Source: Acanthococcus lagerstroemiae
Taxonomy: Eukaryota; Arthropoda; Insecta; Hemiptera; Eriococcidae
Length of the DNA stretch: 64,000 bases
Reading direction: 5' to 3'
NCBI GenBank assembly: GCA_031841125.1
Contig: CM063112.1
Span: 21,788,603-21,852,602, forward strand
A program made the position numbers and the translations under genes. The notes beneath the pieces are model-generated. The model did no database searches. It had not been told where the DNA came from and saw nothing but the letters and a program-made list of their open reading frames with translations. Shown piece by piece: positions 37,795-51,375 of this stretch (position 1 is the first letter of the stretch; every line of letters begins with the position of its first letter).

Positions 37795-37942
37795 CTTTGT
37801 GAGTGTACTACAACTTATTGAGTTGTCAACGACATCCCACCACTGGAGCAGTCCCAAAACTTCGTTGACTCCTCTATAGGGGCTATCCCGGTCATTCTCA
37901 AAATACTGAACTTGTATAGCGGCTCGCGGTGCTTCAAATTCT
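37795..37942 (-). CDS. Possible coding exon, unidentified
   Basis: Acceptor TTTCAG and donor AAG/GTAAAA bound a minus-strand open stretch including NDRDSPYRGVNEVLGLLQWW. A second overlapping frame is also open to 38084, so the true frame is not certain. No family was recognised. Confidence 0.22.
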
Positions 37943-38431
37943 CTGAAATTAACCGCGGGACGGCGGTACACTGTACCGGACGCTGAAAATCGAATTCCGT
38001 TTCCCTAGCGTATTTACGGCGAACTTGGTATGCAAATTCATATGCTGCGATGCTCAGTGGGCTTAGCGGTATTAACTGCGGCACCGACTCTGAAGATTGT
38101 TTTGTTGGTAGAATGTCGAACGAGAAGGTACGACAGCTTAAATTTTAGAGCTGCTTTTTGGAATAACAACTGGAATATTATATTATTCGTTTGATGAGTT
38201 TATTGCCATTCACAACTATCCAAATTCTTGTTTATAAAACTGCCTATAGCCGCTTTAGAATTGTTCTAATTTGTCAAAACTGTCGGTTAGAACAATCATA
38301 AGAGGACTTCCGTAGAGTGTGATGTCAGTTTTCCAACCATTTGCATAAAAGTGTATTTTCTTATTTGAAATTCAGAAGTCGATCCTATATTTAAGCTCTG
38401 TCAGGAGAGAGGAGCAATTATCAGGGCTGTA

Positions 38432-39560
38432 GGTGAGTTGCGGCCCAGACTTTCTATAGAAGTGAGTGAGTTGCGGCCCGCTTAGTTTATTAGATCCTTG
38501 ATTTTGCTCGTCATTTTCGTACTTCTACAGTTATAATATCCTTGCACACTTTTGCTCACCATCACGTTCGTTCAACTCAATCTAATCTCTTTTCGATTAC
38601 AATGTTTGTTGATTCATGCACACTTCGTCATGGTAAAACAGTTTATTTATTTCACACTCTGCCTTGTTTACACTTGATCACAATCTTATTGTATTCCAGC
38701 TTGTTTTCGCTTCTGTTTCCACTTGTCGATTTTTGTATTCTGGGTCATTAGAGGATGTCGATTCACCTGGGCCAAAGTTGGTGGCGGAAAATTCAACAAG
38801 TAGGCCTCACTCGACTTACAAGGCACAACCTAGTACACCAGAAAGTTCATTTTTAAAATACTTCTTTGGACTACCTTTTTTACACCCTGACAAGATTTTG
38901 GATTGTTTTACAGAAGATTTCATGCCTCTATTCCCAGCAGAAGACGAAAAGATTGAGCAGTTTACTGACTACATTTTCAATACATATATTTCTCCTGATG
39001 CAACATTTTCTCCCTCTGTTTGGGCAGACTACTCCGCTAACTGTAATCGAACCACTAATAGCTGTGAAAGCTTTCATTCCAAGTTGAACGGCTCCTTCTA
39101 CAACAGCCATCCCAATGTCTATCACTTAATCGACGTACTGCTAGACATACAGACAGATACTTACATAAAATGCAGAAGTAAGGCACATTGCAGAGGCAGA
39201 AAGAAAATTTGCGACAAAGAAGCGTTCATATGGGAGCAGATGACCAAACTGGAGCAACGACAACTGACTCGATTCGAGTTTGTAAAAATATTATGGTTCA
39301 AGTTTTTACCAAAGCCTTAATTAAATTACAGAACTATTTCTTTAGATAATAATTTTATGTTTATGATGAAATATTTTCACACATTTTGGGAGACTACTCA
39401 GTCAACCTCCTCGTGGTGTCTCCTGGGTCACGCTAATAGACTGAATTCAGCTTGTGCTTGTGAGGGTTGGCCGCAATTAACTGGGCCGCAATTCACCCAT
39501 GGGGAAAGAAAAACTGGGCCGCAACTCACCCCTATTTCCAGCGTCTGGCCGCAACTCACC
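38432..39560 (+). mobile_element. MULE with readable transposase C-terminus
   Basis: Both ends carry GGTGAGTTGCGGCC in inverted orientation, and each end has a second internal copy of GTGAGTTGCGGCC (38462-38480 and about 39515-39530). The plus-strand frame up to 39320 reads WADYSANCNRTTNSCESFH, NSHPNVYHLIDVLL and CDKEAFIWEQMTKLEQ. This is the C-terminal part of a MULE-type transposase, with the same TNN.E.(W/F)H..(F/L) block as the element at 21721. The catalytic core is missing. No target duplication was found. Confidence 0.78.
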
Positions 39561-42500
39561 GACACCGATTATCAGACCCTATATTCACGGCTCACAGCTT
39601 CAACATAATTTTTCGTTCGAAGCCGATTAGACCACCCCTTAAAGAAATGAGATTCAGAGTAATATAGTTCGCCCCTCGAACTGGTGGTGATTGTGAGAGG
39701 CGAAGAGGTTTTCTGACTTATCGGATAGTCGAAACGGAATATGAATTTTGCACTTTTTGGGTCAAGCAGGATCGATGTCCTTTTTCCACAAAAATAACCA
39801 ATAGCAAGTAGCTCAACGATTCACTGCGCGCTGCATAACTGCATGATTTTATTTACTCCCGTTTATAAAATCAAGGAGAGGTTCATTTTTTGCTCGAAAA
39901 TGTTCATTTAAAAAAAGGTTAGTAGAAGAAAATGACTTTCCGTGTTCACTGAAATTATGAGATGAAAATTGGCTTCCCTTGACTCAAGGTGAAATGTGTT
40001 TCCTAATGCTCAAGTACAGCTAATATGGGCATTTTCAAATACGCAACCACTTCTTTATGGATTCATCCTCAAGTTTCATTCTTCACCTTTTGGATAAAGA
40101 TGACGAGAGCAACATACAGAAATGGTTTTATAGCTCAAACAAGGAGGAACAAGAATTTTAATCCAATTGAAGAAAAAAAAAAGTAGTAAAAAAATTGTCC
40201 CTTTCCCACGACTAAAATAAGCAGTCGTTACATACGACATGCCCTTTTGCACCGAGTTAAATTAAAAGAAACAGCAACGATTTGCAACTGCGTACCTAAC
40301 TTCAATCTTGATGCGTCAATCACTGGTGAGACTCAGAAGTAGTAGAGTCTGTGAATATCAGAATTTATGCGCATCCAGCAAGGATCTTAAGTCGCTGTTT
40401 TCGTACTTCCAAGGTCGGCTACTCAGTACCACCTGCAATCGGAACAAATTAGTTATAAACGAAGATATATGATTCCACAAATATTAATAATAAAGTAAGT
40501 ATAAATGATCAATAGATACTACGCCATACAATGACCGGTCCACGAAGCAATACTGGGAGAGTCAATTCAGAATGGGTAGGATTTTATAGTTTTCACTCCG
40601 CCACTCCAAACCAGTTCCTGAGTACTTGTATCATTTTTTGTCCTCACGATAGGAATTTAAATGACTGAGAAATATTTAGATTTGAAAAATTTATACAACT
40701 ATTTTTTCTTCTTATTGACGTTAAAAGTAATAATGACTTATAAAGATTACTTCAAATTTTTTCAAATCGCTGGATTATCATCACCTGGGTGAACATTTTC
40801 GAAAACTTCTTTACGGACATCACAATAACACCTTATTTTCTCTCTCAAAGAAGACACCAGAGTAACCCATTAAACTAGCTAAGAGTTTAATATTTAGTAA
40901 GAATCGCTTAAACTTATCAGATTAGTTTAAAGTGTTCAAGGTTTTTTGAAACTTGTATAATTCTCGCCAAGCCTGTTCAAAACGCACTTATGACTCTTAA
41001 TAACTGATTTGCACAGGAAAACTTTTCAGGAACATGAATGCACAACAGCATTAATCACGCGAAACTCGTTTCTCAGCATTTCCATCACCTGTGTCAAATG
41101 TAACTTTAGTAAGTACACAATTGTTATTCAAAACTATAATTTGAGAAACTTTGAATTGAAAGAAAAACAAACAGATGAGACAAAAAAAAACCCACTTCTA
41201 AATGGTTATTTCTTGACTGCACCAGATCAGTTAGAGCATGAGCGGCTCAAAATCAGGTTTATCCTCGCTACCTGCACCACCACCTCCTCTCTTACAAACT
41301 TTACACACAAAAGAAACTGACCTTACAAGCATCCTACAGTAAATTATCGTAACCCAAGATAAAAATTAAGTTCTGCTAGAACACTTTGGGCCCAGCTTGA
41401 AAACTACACTATGCAGCAGCAACGTCTCAGAATCTGGTCTACCTTTTTTTAACAATTTCGTCCTCCTGCTCCATTGTATGTTGTTTTTTACATGCGCTGT
41501 TCAAGAAACCAGATCACACTTGGAAGCTGCTGGGCGCTTCCTCTCACCAATACTCAATAGCGATACATCTGAATTTAATGAATATTCTAGTAATAAGAGA
41601 TATCTCTACTAACCGCAACTAATTTTTCAGCAATTGGCTGTGCATGCATCTACAATTCTTGATTCTGCCGTTGGTTAGTGTACCCTTGGAACTGATTCCA
41701 GTTGAACGACCACCGGAAAATTGGAAATTTGAACACCGGCGCCTTCAGCTTCTGTTTCAGCAGCTGGTTCACACATAATAAGTTGTTTCCGCATCTAGTT
41801 GAGCGAACTTATACAAGTATGACTTTTTAAAGTAGGTATTTTAGTTTTAAAAATGTAAATTTCTCATTTTTTAAGAACTTTCGTTTGTTTGTTTTGTTTG
41901 TTTTCTTACTTTTTTTCTATTAAAAAATATGGATATAAAAATCGGCAAATTTTCAATTTTTTTTATAAATGTGGTCGGCAAATTTTTAGTTTTCAAAAAA
42001 TATTTGTCGGCAAATTTTTCTTCTCCAACCCTACCCAAACTGAAAATCAAGTTTCGCCCCTCAGTGAACTTGACCAAGTACCACTCACAAGCAACGTGGA
42101 TTATAGGTGCCAGTAATACTGGTCAGAGTAGGGTATAATTTTGAATTTAACGTCATTATATTGGCCAAAAGTGTGGATACCGTATTTCTAAAGCCCCTGG
42201 ATCGGCCAAAAGGGGCGATGCAAGTAGGAAATTATCAGAAAATACATATAGGTACTATTTGCTAGGATGCCCCTTCCCTCCCATTAAAAAGAAGACTATT
42301 CAACTCCGCTGCCCAGATGCAAAAAATGGATTGGAGTATATAAAATTCCTGCCTGACAATGACCGTCTCACTGTCTGCAAATTCGCTGCGGGAGTCCAAA
42401 CTAACTAAATGAAGTGCCACTTGAGTACATGTTAACTAAGAGCCACTCATGGAAATCCTGATTACTTGCAAAAATAAAGATTTAGTGCAACAAAACCGTA

Positions 42501-44445
42501 GATTTACATCATTCAGGGGATATTTGCTTAGTTTTCAGAAACGTATTCCTATCAAGTATAAAAAGTTTTGATTCTTTTCCATTTTTTATTTTTTTATTTT
42601 TTTTATTCTTTTGGTAGGATTTAGTTGAGCGTATCTCACGCCCTTCCGTAAAACCACTTTATTAAACCATCTGTGTGCGGAATTTTTTTAATTTAATTTT
42701 TTCTTCTTAACTTAGTAGGAAAAAGTGTTTTGGTCATTTTTAAAATAAATTAGCATTTCCTTCCCGCGCAAACATAATCAAGATCGGTGGTTCTCACAAT
42801 CACGCGATTAGTAAAACAAACAGATTTGCCAACCCTCCTAATAGCAGTATTCAGCAAACTGGAAACGTACTTACATTAAAAAAACCGATTCTGAATGCAT
42901 CTTGGTTACCCAAGGCATTCAAAATTAGTTTTCCCCTGTAAGAAAATTTTCAATCAGTAACCAGACATCACCGCTTGGAGGTAACTGCCCTGAGTCCGCA
43001 AGAAGAGGAGTCAGGGCGCAACCAAGGAGAAAGCTAGAGGACTAACAACCCCATCCCTCTTCCTAATCAATTTTGAAACAAAAAAAATTGATGCCGATGG
43101 CTTAATGCCGTTACGTTGCGTCGTAGGTTCACAGAAATTTACAGCTCATGAAAACAGGTAGGTAGATACAAAATCGAGCTTTGACCATTCACCACTGCCA
43201 AAGTTTTTTGTCCTAAATTCTAACCCCACAAACAAAATGTGTTCTGGTTGCGCCCCCGAAAAGGAGTATCCCTAGATCAGAATGGTCAGTCGTATACTTC
43301 TTCAAACTTAGGGGACAGTGCCCATTATTCAAATGACAGTTCTATGGCTTATTCGAATATAAACAGATAGGTATTACTTTCTTAATCTCCTCTTAGTGCC
43401 TGAAATTCACGGATTTCAGAACCGAACCACATTATAGTGATTATAGTTGCTGACATACTAATACCTCGTAAGTACAATTTTCACAGAAAATTCAACTTTT
43501 CGGCGCTTCCTATATAGGAAGGAAATCGAGGGCTACAAGCCTCGCAAGTCGGAAAAATCCATTAGCTCTCCCTACAGGACAATATCAAAACCTCTTCAGT
43601 TTACTGATGGTGAATTTTCGATACGTTTTTCGTTCCTCCTATTAAATTTGACTTTTTGATCTTACAAGGTATTGGTACTTCAGCGACGTAGTTTACATGA
43701 ACACCTTCACGCCGTGTTCGTGCAAATATCACTACAACTAGTTATACCGCTGAAATGTTAAACATGCATAATTCATAGAGAATACTATAGTTACCTGCAT
43801 GATACTCACTATAATGAACGTAATAATAGATAAATAGACTTTATTTACTCACCTTTTCTAAGGAAATAATTTGATGAAATAACCATAATCTCTGATGAAC
43901 ACGAGGAAAACCTTAAATAAGAATGAACATGAATTGAACTGCACTTTTCCACGAACCACATAAACACATAAACATGAACATAAATATGTAAACACGAACC
44001 AAACTATAATCACTAGTAAGTACACTTTCTCGATTTTAGATCGCATTTAGCTAATTTCATTCATCATCAATTCCTGACACACCACTGTACAGTACCAAAC
44101 TTATATCTACCCAACACCATCTATCTACATCAGCAAATTCAAGGGAACGCGGAGGGTACAGAAAGCTTAAAAAACATTAACAAAAATGAGGAAACTTGAA
44201 TTGCTGATAATAGCATGAACTGGAATGAACTCACCGACTGCTGGAGTGCTTGAGATGTACCTACGCGAACTCGAAAAAACCGATACGAAAAGGGCTTAGA
44301 TTAATTGAAAAAATTATGCGCGAACGAGTGGTCACAAACACCGCGAAAATACGCACTTTCTTATTAAGTACTTTAAAAATTGGAGAATATCACACAGGTA
44401 CCACGAGTCGCGAACAACGAAATTCACAGAAGAACAAACCTCACG
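39561..44445. other. Long intergenic stretch without a recognised gene
   Basis: AT-rich. Bases 40860-41000 have AGTTTAA / CTTATTAGATTAG-type degenerate words. Bases 41935-42035 hold three diverged GTCGGCAAATTTTT units. An open stretch at 41640-41790 could be an exon but its phase does not join to anything convincing. Confidence 0.4.
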
Positions 44446-46036
44446 CTGAGCAGTGGTGTATGTCTCCACCCCCTCTGGCAGAAAAAGAGATTCCTTCGTA
44501 TATTGCCCACGGGATAGGGAAAAAAATTGAAACTACTTTCAGGATGCCCAGTAACAGACTCCCCCCCCCCCGAGACAGCCGAAGGATGAAATCTTCACAC
44601 TGGATAACGTTACTGAAACCAGCCAAGTGGAACTTTCAACCAGCAACCATGAGGCAGCTGGAATCGTTCTCCAAGGAATATGAGCAAAAATCACCACGGC
44701 GAAAAAGACACCCTGCGATTATCTGAGCAGTGGTGTATGTCTCCACCCCCTCTGCCAAACAAAGAGACTCTTTCCTATACTGTCCATGGGATAGGGAACA
44801 AAATCAAAACTACTTTCAGGATGCCCAGTAACAGACTCCACCCCGAGACAGCCGAAGGATGAAATCTTCACACTGGATCGCGTTACTGAAACCAACCAAG
44901 TGGAACTTTCAACCAGCAACCATGAGGCAGCTGGAATCGTTCTCCAAGGAATATCAGCAAAAATCACCACAGCGAAAACGACACCCTGCGATTATCTGAG
45001 CGGTGGTGTATGTCTCCACCCCCTCTGCCAAACAAAGAGACTCCTTCCTATACTGTCCATGGGATAGGGAACAAAATCAAAACTACTTTCAGGATGCCCA
45101 GTAACAGACTCCACCCCGAGACAGCCGAAGGATAAAATCTTCACACTGGATCGCGTTACTGAAACCAACCAAGTGGAACTTTCAACCAGCAACCATGAGG
45201 CAGCTGGAATCGTTCTCCAAGGAATATCAGCAAAAATCACCACAGCGAAAACGACACCCTGCGATTATCTGAGCAGTGGTGTATGTCTCCACCCCCTCTG
45301 CCAAACAAAGAGACTCCTTCTTATACTGTCCATGGGATACGGAACAAAATCAAAACTACTTTCAGGATGCCCAGTAACAGACTCCACCCCGAGACAGCCG
45401 AAGGATGAAATCTTCACACTGGATCGCGTTACTGAAACCAACCAAGTGGAACTTTCAACCAGCAACCATGAGGCAGCTGGAATCGTTCTCCAAGGAATAT
45501 CAGCAAAAATCACCACAGCGAAAAAGACACCCTGCGATTATCTGAGCAGTGGTGTATGTCTCCACCCCCTCTGCCAAACAAAGAGACTCCTTCCTATACT
45601 GTCCATGGGATAGGGAACCAAATCAAAACTACTTTCAGGATGCCCAGTAACAGACTCCACCCCGAGACAGCCGAAGGATGAAATCTTCACACTGGATCGC
45701 GTTACTGAAACCAACCAAGTGGAACTTTCAACCAGCAACCATGAGGCAGCTGGAATCGTTCTCCAAGGAATATCAGCAAAAATCACCACAGCGAAAACGA
45801 CACCCTGCGATTATCTGAGCAGTGGTGTATGTCTCCACCCCCTCTGCCAAACAATGAGACTTCTTCCTATACTGTCCATGGGATAAGGAACAAAATCAAA
45901 ACTACTTTCAGGATGCCCAGTAACAGACTCCACCCCGAGACAGCCGACGGATGAAATCTTCACACTGGATCGCGTTACTGAATCCAACCAAGTGGAACTT
46001 TCAACCAGCAACCATGAGGAAGCTGGAATCGTTCTA
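44446..46036 (+). repeat. 273-bp satellite array 1, six units
   Basis: Head-to-tail units begin GCAGTGGTGTATGTCTCCAC at 44452, 44729, 45002, 45275, 45548 and 45821; the last stops at about 46036. The period is exactly 273 bases after the more diverged first unit, and the units differ by only a few substitutions. Each holds the same 83-codon open frame on the minus strand because 273 is a multiple of three. There is no independent sign of coding. Confidence 0.95.
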
Positions 46037-46310
46037 CATGTAAGTAGATTTTCGGAGATGCGCTGTTCACGAAGCCAGATCCCACTCAGATAGATTCGGG
46101 TCCATCCTACCTTCAATTAATCCCTTAGTCGCCTCTTACGACACGCATGCTTGCAGTTTACACATGCGTGCATGCGGATGGCGTATTCTGCTCCCCGCCA
46201 ACAGGGAGTGCTTACCACCCCCAAACCGTTTGCTAGCAATTACCTCAACCGGAGCAACAATACCATTATGCTAAAATCATCGAAACCTAATTATACTGTA
46301 TGTACTGGGT
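46037..46310 (+). repeat. Flank duplicated after both satellite arrays (copy 1)
   Basis: The sequence starting CATGTAAGTAGATTTTCGG and ending near GTATGTACTGGGT is repeated essentially without change at 49821-50094. It includes CCCTTAGTCGCCTCTTACGA and CCCCGCCAACAGGGAG. Its own identity is unknown. Confidence 0.9.
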
Positions 46311-47079
46311 GAGGTGTTTGGGCTGAGCCGAAGAATAGACTCATGAAGTTCCGGAGTCAGCTGAGAAATAAAACACGTCGGAGCGCTGGCGGCTGAAAAT
46401 CTGTGACTAGCCTCTTGCTCAGCAAAAGAAGTATGATACATACGTACGTGGTTGTGACATCTAAGACACTAATTTTAGTAACTAGGTAGGCAGCATGTTT
46501 ACCAAATTGAAAGAATGTGTCTTAGAAAAACGTCATCTAGTGTTATGACCCATGAATAACAAACCCTAAAAAGTGTCAAATACGAAACTGTGATCGACCC
46601 ATGAAACATCACTTTATTCACTGCTAGTACGGAAGGGTGTTGCAAGCTGGAAGCAGTGCAATCACAAGGAAGGGAAATGGACAGATGCCAACTGACAAAC
46701 ACAATGAATTAGCCGTTGCTGTGGGGAAAAATAAAAAACGCACATGGAGGAAAAATAAAATACCAACACAAACTAGAGAATCAGCGATAATCTCAGCTCA
46801 CGAATTCCAAAATTGGAGACAGTAATTTTCCTGAGATTTGAAACCAAGCCTAAGCCAATTGTAATAATTCATGCAGCATAAGAGAGGACAGAGAAAATCA
46901 ATCAATTCTATCAAAACTAAGGAAAAATATAATGAGGCTCTGAAATCAACACACTTGTGCCCAAGGCCTAGATGATCCGAGAAGCGGGTCAGCTAGTATG
47001 GCATAATGGTAAAGGTTATGCGAAAGGCACACATTTGAATGACAAACTCACCTTTTGTTTTATGTGTCATTCGGAATCC
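46311..47079. other. Unique spacer between the satellite arrays
   Basis: No gene or repeat was recognised. Confidence 0.5.
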
Positions 47080-49820
47080 TTCTCCAAGGAATATCCACAG
47101 AGATTACCCCGTTAAAAAAGACGCCCTGTGATTATCTGCGCAGTGGTATATTTTCAGAATTCCCTCCAGCTCCCCAAAAATAGGGTCTCCTTCCTACACT
47201 GTCCATGGGATAGGGAACAAAATCAAAACTACTTTCAGGATGCCCAGTAACAGACTCCACCCCGAGACAGCCGAAGGATGAAATCTTCACACTGGATCGC
47301 GTTACTGAAACCAACCAAGTGGAACTTTCAACCAGCAACCATGAGGCAGCTGGAATCGTTCTCCAAGGAATATCAGCAAAAATCACCACGGCGAAAAAGA
47401 CACCCTGCGATTATCTGAGCAGTGGTGTATGTCTCCACCCCCTCTGCCAAACAAAGAGACTCCTTCCTATACTGTCCATGGGATAGGGAACAAAATCAAA
47501 ACTACTTTCAGGATGCCCAGTAACCGACTCCACCCCGAGACAGCCGAAGGATGAAATCTTCACACTGGATCGCGTTACTGAAACCAACCAAGTGGAACTT
47601 TCAACCAGCAACCATGAGGCAGCTGGAATCGTTCTCCATGGAATATCAGCAAAAATCACCACAGCGAAAACGACACCCTGCGATTATCTGAGCAGTGGTG
47701 TATGTCTCCACCCCCTCTGCCAAACAAAGAGACTCCTTCCTATACTGTCCATGGGATAAGGAACAAAATCAAAACTACTTTCAAGATGCCCAGTAACAGA
47801 CTCCACCTCGAGACAGCCGAAGGATAAAATCTTCACACTGGATCGCGTTACTGAAACCAACCAAGTGGAACTTTCAACCAGCAACCATGAGGCAGCTGGA
47901 ATCGTTCTCCAAGGAATATCAGCAAAAATCACCACGGCGAAAAAGACACCCTGCGATTATCTGAGCAGTGGCGAATGTCTCCACCCCCTCTGCCAAACAA
48001 AGAGACTCCTTCCTAGACTGTCCATGGGATAGGGAACAAAATCAAAACTACTTTCAGGATACCCAGTAACAGACTCCACCCCGAGACAGTCGAAGGATGA
48101 AATCTTCACACTGGATCGCGTTACTGAAACCAACCAAGTGGAACTTTCAACCAGCAACAATGAGGCAGCTGGAATCGTTCTCCAAGGAATATCAGCAAAA
48201 ATCACCACGGCGAAAAAGACACCCTGCGATTATCTGAGCAGTGGTGTATGTCTCCACCCCCTCTGCCAAACAAAGAGACTCCTTCCTATACTGCCAATGG
48301 GATAGGGAACAAAATCAAAACTACTTTCAGGGTGCCCAGTAACAGACTCCACCCCGAGACAGCCGAAGGATGAAATCTTCACACTGGATCGCGTTACTGA
48401 AACCAACCAAGTGGAACTTTCAACCAGCAACCATGAGGCAGCTGGAATCGTTCTCCAAGGAATATCAGCAAAAATCACCACAGCGAAAACGACACCCTGC
48501 GATTATCTGAGCGGTGGTGTATGTCTCCACCCCCTCTGCCAAACAAAGAGACTCCTTCCTATACTGTCCATGGGATAGGGAACAAAATCAAAACTACTTT
48601 CAGGATGCCCAGTAACAGACTCCACCCCGAGACAGCCGAAGGATAAAATCTTCACACTGGATCGCGTTACTGAAACCAACCAAGTGGAACTTTCAACCAG
48701 CAACCATGAGGCAGCTGGAATCGTTCTCCAAGGAATATCAGCAAAAATCACCACAGCGAAAACGACACCCTGCGATTATCTGAGCAGTGGTGTATGTCTC
48801 CACCCCCTCTGCCAAACAAAGAGACTCCTTCTTATACTGTCCATGGGATACGGAACAAAATCAAAACTACTTTCAGGATGCCCAGTAACAGACTCCACCC
48901 CGAGACAGCCGAAGGATGAAATCTTCACACTGGATCGCGTTACTGAAACCAACCAAGTGGAACTTTCAACCAGCAACCATGAGGCAACTAGAATCGTTCT
49001 CCAAGGAATATCAGCAAAAATCACCACGGCGAAAAAGACACCCTGCGATTATCTGAGCAGTGGTGTATGTCTCCACCCCCTCTGCCAAACAAAGAGACTC
49101 CTTCCTATACTGTCCATGGGATAGGGAACCAAATCAAAACTACTTTCAGGATGCCCAGTAACAGACCCCACCCCGAGACAGCCGAAGGATGAAATCTTCA
49201 CACTGGATCGCGTTACTGAAACCAACCAAGTGGAACTTTCAACCAGCAACCATGAGGCAGCTGGAATCGTTCTCCAAGGAATATCAGCAAAAATCACCAC
49301 AGCGAAAAAGACACCCTGCGATTATCTGAGCAGTGGTGTATGTCTCCACCCCCTCTGCCAAACAAAGAGACTCCTTCCTATACTGTCCATGGGATAGGGA
49401 ACCAAATCAAAACTACTTTCAGGATGCCCAGTAACAGACTCCACCCCGAGACAGCCGAAGGATGAAATCTTCACACTGGATCGCGTTACTGAAACCAACC
49501 AAGTGGAACTTTCAACCAGCAACCATGAGGCAGCTGGAATCGTTCTCCAAGGAATATCAGCAAAAATCACCACAGCGAAAACGACACCCTGCGATTATCT
49601 GAGCAGTGGTGTATGTCTCCACCCCCTCTGCCAAACAATGAGACTTCTTCCTATACTGTCCATGGGATAAGGAACAAAATCAAAACTACTTTCAGGATGC
49701 CCAGTAACAGACTCCACCCCGAGACAGCCGACGGATGAAATCTTCACACTGGATCGCGTTACTGAATCCAACCAAGTGGAACTTTCAACCAGCAACCATG
49801 AGGAAGCTGGAATCGTTCTA
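47080..49820 (+). repeat. 273-bp satellite array 2, about ten units
   Basis: Starts with a diverged partial unit (CTTCTCCAAGGAATATCCAC, 47080), then a unit with an altered start at 47139. Regular units follow at 47419, 47692, 47965, 48238, 48511, 48784, 49057, 49330 and 49603. Private variants show that 48503-49300 corresponds to 44992-45790 of array 1 and the terminal unit to that at 45821, with one extra unit between. Confidence 0.95.
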
Positions 49821-50094
49821 CATGTAAGTAGATTTTCGGAGATGCGCTGTTCACGAAGCCAGATCCCACTCAGATAGATTCGGGTCCATCCTACCTTCAA
49901 TTAATCCCTTAGTCGCCTCTTACGACACGCATGCTTGCAGTTTACACATGCGTGCATGCGGATGGCGTATTCTGCTCCCCGCCAACAGGGAGTGCTTACC
50001 ACCCCCAAACCGTTTGCTAGCAATTACCTCAACCGGAGCAACAATACCATTATGCTAAAATCATCGAAACCTAATTATACTGTATGTACTGGGT
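49821..50094 (+). repeat. Flank duplicated after both satellite arrays (copy 2)
   Basis: Second copy of 46037-46310. After TACTGGGT the two copies diverge completely, marking the end of the duplication. Confidence 0.9.
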
Positions 50095-50114
50095 AGTAGA
50101 TACCTTATGTATGT

Positions 50115-50660
50115 TCTAGCGCAGTAATGATTTCTCTTACTTTTTCCCCCCATTTTTCAGTTCTCAAGAAAAAATAAAAATTCTCTTAATTTCCGTATTG
50201 AATATTTAACTATTTTTAAGGATAATTTTAATCATTTCATCCTATTTTCTCATCTCCTCTAGTTTGAAAATTTTATAAATGTTGTATCCAAATTATATCA
50301 ATTTCCTATCTTTCAACTCTTTCTCTCATAGAAATCATCAATCTGTGATAGGTAATAATACTCTTGGCATAGTTGAAGATTTCTTTCACTTCTTTCCCCA
50401 TTTTTCACCTCTGAAGAAAAAAAATGATACATTACATTTATTCTAGCCCACTTGAAGATTTCTTTTACTTTCTCCCCCATTTTTCTGTTCCCAAGAAAAA
50501 ACAAAATTTCCCTAAAATTTCATATTGAAGATTTAACTGTTTTTAAGCTAATATTAATTATTTTCACAATTGTTTTCCATCTCCTCTTATTCGAAAATTT
50601 TATAAATTTTGTATCCAAGTTCCATCAATTTCCTATTTTTCAACCCTTTCTCTTATAAAA
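50115..50660. repeat. Tandem duplication of a segment of about 210 bases
   Basis: The stretch with CCATTTTTCAGTTCTCAAG and CAATTTCCTATCTTTCAACTC (50128-50332) is repeated in diverged form at 50458-50658. A short extra piece of the unit also occurs near 50375-50420. T-rich, with no gene called. Confidence 0.6.
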
Positions 50661-50700
50661 TTTTCTTACCTTTGGTATAAAACAAAAATAATCAACTTAC

Positions 50701-50947
50701 TCGTCAAATAAGCATTGAGTTCCTCTCCATATAATTTATGATTTGATTTAGAACGATCAAATTTTAAATTTAATAGATCACGAATACAAGACTTTAAATG
50801 TTTATTACAAATTTTAATATCACCAATCATTATACTATTTCTCAAAGAATTCAATTCTTCCTTACTCTGAGAAGCTTTATTAACTGTCTTCATCAAAGCG
50901 TTTAATTCACTTAATAACAGAAGATTTATGTTATTCCCGTCAGCCAT
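50701..50947 (-). CDS. First coding exon of an unidentified small gene
   Basis: ATG at 50947 opens an 82-codon minus-strand frame ending at a strong donor (GA/GTAAGT, 50700-50699). It reads MADGNNINLLLLSELNALMK, is Leu/Asn/Lys-rich and probably helical, and has CNKHLKSCIRDLLNLKF near the end. No following exon was identified in the T-rich duplicated DNA to the left. I do not recognise it. It could belong to a mobile element. Confidence 0.35.
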
Positions 50948-51371
50948 GTTAAACCAATTTTAAGTGCGTATTGAAAGAGAAAGACACGTAGTCACTTCGA
51001 CGTGGTCAACCAGTTCAGGGTGAACAAATTCAACGCGAAAATTTTTTTTAATTTCATGATCAGTGTGAACAGATTCAACGTAAAATTTTTAATATTTACG
51101 GATTGTTATTGATAATCTTCACGATTCATATTTGATATATCTCTGTGTACGATAGTTTTACGATGGAACTGATCAAATTTTATGTTAATTGATTTTTTTT
51201 TTCAAAACTTGTCGAGTCGTTCACATCAATAAACTGGCACAACTATGGAGCGAAAAATGAATTATTTTTATTTGAAATTACAGACTAATATCAAAATTCT
51301 ACAATTACTACATCAATACGTAGACAAATTCAAATAAAGGAAATCTTACATTCTAATATTGTCTTGACCTC
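50948..51371. other. AT-rich DNA between the small exon and the piggyBac element
   Basis: No gene was recognised. AGGGTGAACAAATTCAACGCG and GTGAACAGATTCAACG near 51020-51075 form a short diverged direct repeat. Confidence 0.4.
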
Positions 51372-51375
51372 TTAA

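Noticed and set aside
37815..38084. 89-codon frame overlapping the candidate exon at 37795-37942
   Set aside because: It competes with another open frame over the same bases and has no motif; the spliced frame looked slightly better, but neither is firm.
41397..41790. Possible plus-strand exon pair
   Set aside because: The second open stretch has a good acceptor, but the phases do not join and no family is recognised.
44719..49573. Series of near-identical 83-codon minus-strand frames as a gene family
   Set aside because: They coincide with the 273-bp satellite unit and have no splice, promoter or codon-level evidence of selection.
44446..50094. CRISPR-like array
   Set aside because: The repeats are 273 bases, contiguous, without spacers, and in a eukaryotic genome.
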